Assembly (NCBI GenBank): GCA_029055435.1
Contig: JAIDDH010000096.1
Coordinates: 1 to 64,000, forward strand
Source: Acetatifactor sp.
Lineage (GTDB): Bacteria; Bacillota; Clostridia; Lachnospirales; Lachnospiraceae
DNA: 64,000 nucleotides
Direction of reading: 5' to 3'
The position numbers and the translations under genes are program-made. The notes beneath the pieces are model-generated. The model was not told the DNA's origin and made no database searches. It worked only from the letters and a program-made list of their open reading frames with translations. Positions 60,028 through 64,000 of this stretch are shown here, piece after piece (position 1 is the stretch's first letter; each line of letters begins with the position of its first letter).

Positions 60028-61182
60028 ATGACCAAACAGGAAATCAGCGAATTAAAACGACTTTTTACTATTAAAAACTGCTCCATAACCCGCATCTGCG
60101 GATGCTATGTGGATGGAGAAAAAAATAAAAAGACCGATTTCAAGCAGGCCTTCCTGGCTCTGCCCGAGGAAGAAATGTTCAAATATTTTGAGATTCTGCG
60201 AAAATGCCTCTCCGGCACTCTGGGAAAAAATCTGCTGAATCTGGACTTTCCGCTGCACACGGAGGAACCCGGCGGCACACAGGAATCCCTGCTGCGCCTG
60301 CGGGACAGCAAATTAAAGGACGAAACGCTGCTAGAAGCCTTTTATGACAAGATTATCGAAACCTATGAGTATGTGGGAAATTATCTGATTCTTCTGATAC
60401 ATGATGTCTATGATGTGCCGGGCAAGACCCTGGACGGTCTGGACATGGAGGATGCCTCGGACGAAGTGTACGAGTACATACTCTGCGCCATCTGTCCTGT
60501 TGACCTCTCCAAGCCCGGTCTCTCCTACAATCCGGAGGAAAACATCTTTCAGAACCGCGTGCGGGACTGGGTGGTGGGCATGCCCGAGACCGGCTTTCTC
60601 TTCCCCGCCTTCAACGACCGGGGAGCCGATCTGCACAGCGCTCTCTATTATTCCAAAGATGCGGAGGAATTGAATGAGGGCTTTATGGAACAGCTTCTGG
60701 GCTGTCCCGTGCCCCTCTCTGCCGGAGCCCAGAAGGAGACCTTCCAGACCCTGATTGAAGAGACTCTGGGTGAGACCTGCGAGCTGGAGATGGTTAAAAA
60801 CATTCATGAAAAGTTTCAGGAGATGGTGGCGGAGCACAAGGAGGAGCCCGCTCCCCTTATGTTAGATAAAAATGAAGTAAAGACCCTGCTTGCAGGCAGC
60901 GGCGTGGCCAACGAGAAGCTGGCGGAATTTGACGATTATTACGATGCCGCTGCCGGGCAGCAGACCGCCCTCTATGCAAGCAATGTTTTCAATACCCGTT
61001 CCTTCGATGTCAAGACCCCTGACATCACCATCCGGGTGAGTCCCGACCGCACAGACCTGATCGAGACCCGCAAGATAGACGGTCTGGACTGTCTGGTCAT
61101 CCGGCTGGACGGAGCCGTGGAGGTCAACGGAATCACCGTGCGCACCTCTACCCTTCCGTCTCCCGAAGACGCTCCACAATAG
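60028..61182 (+). CDS. DUF4317 family protein
   Basis: A 384-aa soluble protein with the family start MTKQEISELKRLFTIKNCSITRICGCYVDGEKNK and the conserved VGMPETGFLFPAFNDRGADLHSALYYSKDAEE. Widespread in Clostridia, with no established role. RBS AGAGAGG precedes the ATG. Its last 35 bp overlap the end of the convergent permease gene. Confidence 0.9.
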   Translation: MTKQEISELKRLFTIKNCSITRICGCYVDGEKNKKTDFKQAFLALPEEEMFKYFEILRKCLSGTLGKNLLNLDFPLHTEEPGGTQESLLRLRDSKLKDETLLEAFYDKIIETYEYVGNYLILLIHDVYDVPGKTLDGLDMEDASDEVYEYILCAICPVDLSKPGLSYNPEENIFQNRVRDWVVGMPETGFLFPAFNDRGADLHSALYYSKDAEELNEGFMEQLLGCPVPLSAGAQKETFQTLIEETLGETCELEMVKNIHEKFQEMVAEHKEEPAPLMLDKNEVKTLLAGSGVANEKLAEFDDYYDAAAGQQTALYASNVFNTRSFDVKTPDITIRVSPDRTDLIETRKIDGLDCLVIRLDGAVEVNGITVRTSTLPSPEDAPQ

Positions 61183-63667
61183 ACTGCCGCTCCACCGTAT
61201 GAAGCACCGCCACGGGCAGCAGTATTCCGATGACAAACATCAATGGAATCACGAGAGCCAGCGGCAGCAACGTAAACTGCCAGGTAAAAAACCACAAGCC
61301 CCCTGTCAGCGGTGCCATCACACAGCAGGACATAAACACGCTCAGAACCAGAGCGACAAGCCCGGCCCCGGCCGCATAATATACGCCCTCCGCCATCAGC
61401 ATTCTCCGAAGCTGCGCCCCCGTCATGCCGATGGACTGCAGCATGGCAAACTCCCTGCGTCTGGCAAAAATATCGGTGAGTATGGAATTGACAAAATTCA
61501 GCACCCCTATGAGACCGACAAACAGGCTGAGTGCGCCGCCCACCAACAGCACCATCTGCTGCATGCCCTCAAACTCGGCCTTTCTGGTCGCCTTGGAGGT
61601 ATAAGCCATAGTCGGCTCCACCGACTCCGTATAACTCTTCAAAAATGCTTCCATGGCCGCCTCCTGCTCATCTGCCACATTACATACATAACTCATACGA
61701 CTTGGTTGAGCGGCAAGCTCCCCGTAAACGGCAGATGGCATATAGAAATTGAATTCGCACCATATACCGGAAGAATTGGTGAAATACTTCACGGCTACCT
61801 TCGCCATCACCGTGAAGGAGCGCATGGTATCATCCGCTTCGTTGCGCAGAGTCACAGTCTCCCCCACATCGAAATTGGGCGCTTCCCACTCCGGCTTATT
61901 ATAATCGTCCAGCCATACCCCGGACAAAATATATTCTCCACTGTGCAGTTTCTCCCAGTCAATCTCCCCTTCCAGCACCTCCAGACGTTCCAGCGGAAAG
62001 TCATCCAGACCGTATACCATGCACGCATAGCGGGGAGTTTTCCCCTGCGTATAAACAGTCTCTCCCAGTCCGGGAGCATATTCCACACTGAAATACTCCT
62101 TGTCCCGATTGGCAAAGAAACGTCCGCCCTCCTCAAATCCGGGCTGATTCTCCACCTCTTCGATAATGCTCTCTGTCACCGCATTTTCGTTTCCCATATA
62201 ATTATACCGGAAGTATTCTGCGTGGGCGATCAGATAATCCGTATCCACAAACTTGGCGAGAAACTTATCCATGTCAATACCGATACTCAGTGTATAGACC
62301 GTATTAAAAATCACCAGACTCAGACTCATGGATAATATAACCAGCAGAGTGCGTTTTCCGCTGCGGCTCAGATTGGCCATAGCCATTCCTGCAACCCGGT
62401 TTCCATAGACAGATTTTCTGCTCTTCCTTCTCACAGGAGTCACATCCGTGTACCGCACCGCCTCCACCGGAGACACACTGCCCGCCATCCGTCCGGGCCT
62501 ATCCACACTGAGCACCACGGTCATCATCACAAAGAGCACACTCCCGACAAAAATCAGCGGATGGGCAGATGTCTGATAGCTCGAACTTTTATAAAATGTG
62601 GTGTCCATGACATACGGAACAATTCCACATCCCAGAAGATATCCCAAAAACAATCCGGGCGGAATACCCATACAGGACAGAAGCACCGCCTGTCTGCGGA
62701 TAATGCTTTTAATCTGCCTGCCAGTAGCTCCGATAGTCTTTAACAATCCATAGAAACGGATATCTTTCATGACGGAAATCCGAAAGATATTATAAATAAT
62801 CAGATACCCTGCAAAAACAATCAAAAGCAGTGCCGCAGACACGGCGACAGAAGTGGGCAGATCCATCTCGAAGCCGGCGGACAGATAGGCCCAGTTTACA
62901 TTGCTCTCTAAATAATTGGAAGCCGCCTCATCGCGGGAGTAACCGCTCTCCGTGATAACTCGCTCCAATTTCTTCTCCAAATTCATGGAATTGTGGAACA
63001 TGATATAACTGTTGATAGCGCCGGTGAGATAAGAGTCTTCCCTATAGCTGTTATACAACTCCTCCTCATGGGCTTCCGCATAAGCCTTGGAGCCAACCAG
63101 AAGAGAGGCCTGAAACACCGGGTCCGCCTCCCACCAGCCGGACAGAATAAAATCCCTCTCCACCTCCCGGCCGCGCACAGACAGCTTCAGCGTCACCGGC
63201 GCGCCCTCTCTCTGCTCCACTCCCATGAGCCTGAGCGCCTCCGTATCCATCATGATTTCATTTTCCGCCTCGGGCTTATGTCCGCCCACAGGCTCGCAGA
63301 AACCGAGCTTTATGCCCACATCGTCCATGTAATAAAACTCCCCATGACGTTTGAGCAATTCCTCATTCAGCACCTCGTCGCTGAGAATCTGATTATAAGA
63401 AATCTCCGAAATCAGCGGATGATCTTTCACACGCTCGTATTCCTCGTCACCGATGTATTTCAGCACTGCCATGCCGTCTCCCCCTGCCTGACGCATGGTC
63501 TGACGCTGAAAATTCTCCACAAGTCCGCTGCCGATGGTAAAAAGAGCTGTGAACAAAACCGTAGTCAGCGCAATGGCTGACACTGCAATCACATTCCGGG
63601 AGCGATTGGCGGCAAAGCTTTGCCCGGAAAGTCTGCGGATCGTAGCCTTACTTTTTACTTTAAACAT
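61148..63667 (-). CDS. FtsX-family ABC transporter permease
   Basis: An 839-aa membrane protein with the double FtsX/MacB layout: an N-terminal helix ([24 protein letters not shown]), a large extracytoplasmic domain, then FtsX helices ([46 protein letters not shown]), a second large outside domain and a final FtsX set ([44 protein letters not shown]). Such permeases work in peptide resistance, lipoprotein handling or cell-wall control. ATG 63667 overlaps the ATPase stop by 8 bp; the track start is longer. Confidence 0.88.
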   Translation of the reverse strand: MFKVKSKATIRRLSGQSFAANRSRNVIAVSAIALTTVLFTALFTIGSGLVENFQRQTMRQAGGDGMAVLKYIGDEEYERVKDHPLISEISYNQILSDEVLNEELLKRHGEFYYMDDVGIKLGFCEPVGGHKPEAENEIMMDTEALRLMGVEQREGAPVTLKLSVRGREVERDFILSGWWEADPVFQASLLVGSKAYAEAHEEELYNSYREDSYLTGAINSYIMFHNSMNLEKKLERVITESGYSRDEAASNYLESNVNWAYLSAGFEMDLPTSVAVSAALLLIVFAGYLIIYNIFRISVMKDIRFYGLLKTIGATGRQIKSIIRRQAVLLSCMGIPPGLFLGYLLGCGIVPYVMDTTFYKSSSYQTSAHPLIFVGSVLFVMMTVVLSVDRPGRMAGSVSPVEAVRYTDVTPVRRKSRKSVYGNRVAGMAMANLSRSGKRTLLVILSMSLSLVIFNTVYTLSIGIDMDKFLAKFVDTDYLIAHAEYFRYNYMGNENAVTESIIEEVENQPGFEEGGRFFANRDKEYFSVEYAPGLGETVYTQGKTPRYACMVYGLDDFPLERLEVLEGEIDWEKLHSGEYILSGVWLDDYNKPEWEAPNFDVGETVTLRNEADDTMRSFTVMAKVAVKYFTNSSGIWCEFNFYMPSAVYGELAAQPSRMSYVCNVADEQEAAMEAFLKSYTESVEPTMAYTSKATRKAEFEGMQQMVLLVGGALSLFVGLIGVLNFVNSILTDIFARRREFAMLQSIGMTGAQLRRMLMAEGVYYAAGAGLVALVLSVFMSCCVMAPLTGGLWFFTWQFTLLPLALVIPLMFVIGILLPVAVLHTVERQSIVERLRETEG

Positions 63668-64000
63668 TGCCGCCACCCACAATCCTTCCGTCCTCAATCC
63701 GGATGATGCGGTCCGCCATCTGCGCCATCTCTTCATTGTGGGTAATCATCACAATGGTCTGTCTGAACTTCTCTCCTGTCATTTTCAAAAGTCCCATGAC
63801 ATCCATGCCCGTCCTGCTGTCCAGATTGCCCGTGGGCTCGTCCGCCAGAATGATCGCAGGCTTGGCCGCCAACGCGCGGGCGATAGCCACTCTCTGCTGC
63901 TGCCCGCCGGAGAGCTGATTGGGCAGACTGTACAGCTTGCTCTCAAGCCCCAGCGTTTTGATAATGTCGTCCAGATATGCTTTGTCCACCTGATTTCCGT
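63660..64000 (-). CDS. ABC transporter ATPase (MacB/LolD/BceA-like), cut by window end
   Basis: Only the C-terminal ~113 residues are in the window. Seen are the signature [16 protein letters not shown], Walker [14 protein letters not shown], the D-loop and the His switch [25 protein letters not shown]. The reading frame is open through base 64000, so the Walker A and Q-loop lie outside. It pairs with the FtsX-type permease downstream. Confidence 0.92.
   Translation of the reverse strand, partial: GNQVDKAYLDDIIKTLGLESKLYSLPNQLSGGQQQRVAIARALAAKPAIILADEPTGNLDSRTGMDVMGLLKMTGEKFRQTIVMITHNEEMAQMADRIIRIEDGRIVGGGNV

Noticed and set aside
61199-62335. 378-aa plus-strand ORF
   Set aside because: Antisense to the FtsX-type permease gene, with His/Gln-rich shadow composition.

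Overview
The window looks like chromosomal DNA of a gut-type Lachnospiraceae (Clostridia, Bacillota) organism. The reasons are the whiA-rapZ-murB-hprK-uvrC-ftsH core cluster, a Spo0A-type DNA-binding domain, a SpoVB/MurJ-like flippase, a DUF4317 and a DUF1846 protein, GGAGG-type ribosome binding sites and sigma-A-like promoters. No IS element, CRISPR array, rRNA or tRNA gene was recognised.

Region by region. (1) 1-10.2 kb: a GNAT protein, cyclophilin, a RelE/ParE-Phd toxin-antitoxin pair, an XRE/S24-like regulator with a small membrane protein, a sodium:solute symporter with a palindromic operator, class II aldolase, a NitT/TauT-like ABC importer whose permease and ATPase are one polypeptide, and a lipid kinase. 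(2) 10.3-19.5 kb, minus strand: ftsH, then uvrC-hprK-ROK kinase-murB-rapZ-whiA-crh. The HPr-like protein has Glu instead of His at residue 15 and keeps Ser46, so it is a Crh-type regulatory protein encoded close to its kinase HprK. (3) 19.6-24.6 kb: DUF1846 protein, a large palindromic intergenic element, a secreted or anchored protein of unknown role, and pyrG behind a hairpin.

(4) 24.6-32.4 kb is an AT-richer accessory island: a DUF6273 protein with a helix-turn-helix partner, a structured 103-nt inverted repeat before a broken metallo-beta-lactamase gene, an InlB-repeat lipoprotein, a signal-peptide stub, an orphan 98-aa protein, a divergent pair (multi-spanning GT-C-like protein / SGNH hydrolase), and an AbiF/Abi_2 HEPN protein preceded by a compact non-coding RNA with its own promoter and terminator. 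The AbiF-ncRNA locus is the best candidate for an unusual system here.

(5) 32.4-53.0 kb is a surface-glycan locus. A nine-gene minus-strand operon encodes GT2 transferases, polytopic GT-C-like proteins, a FAD oxidoreductase, a sugar aminotransferase and an N-acetyltransferase. Around it are two further polytopic proteins with overlapping 3' ends, an AraC regulator, the GDP-L-fucose route (gmd, fcl, manC, manA) and a PseB/PseC-like pair. Together they would make activated fucose and amino sugars, charge lipid carriers and decorate a cell-surface polymer or glycoprotein. (6) 53.1-64 kb: small membrane proteins, rqcH, a flippase, glgA, a receiver-less Spo0A_C protein, DUF4317, and a BceAB/MacB-like ABC transporter whose ATPase gene runs off the window.

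All calls rest on reading the sequence and remembered family motifs. No database search was run.
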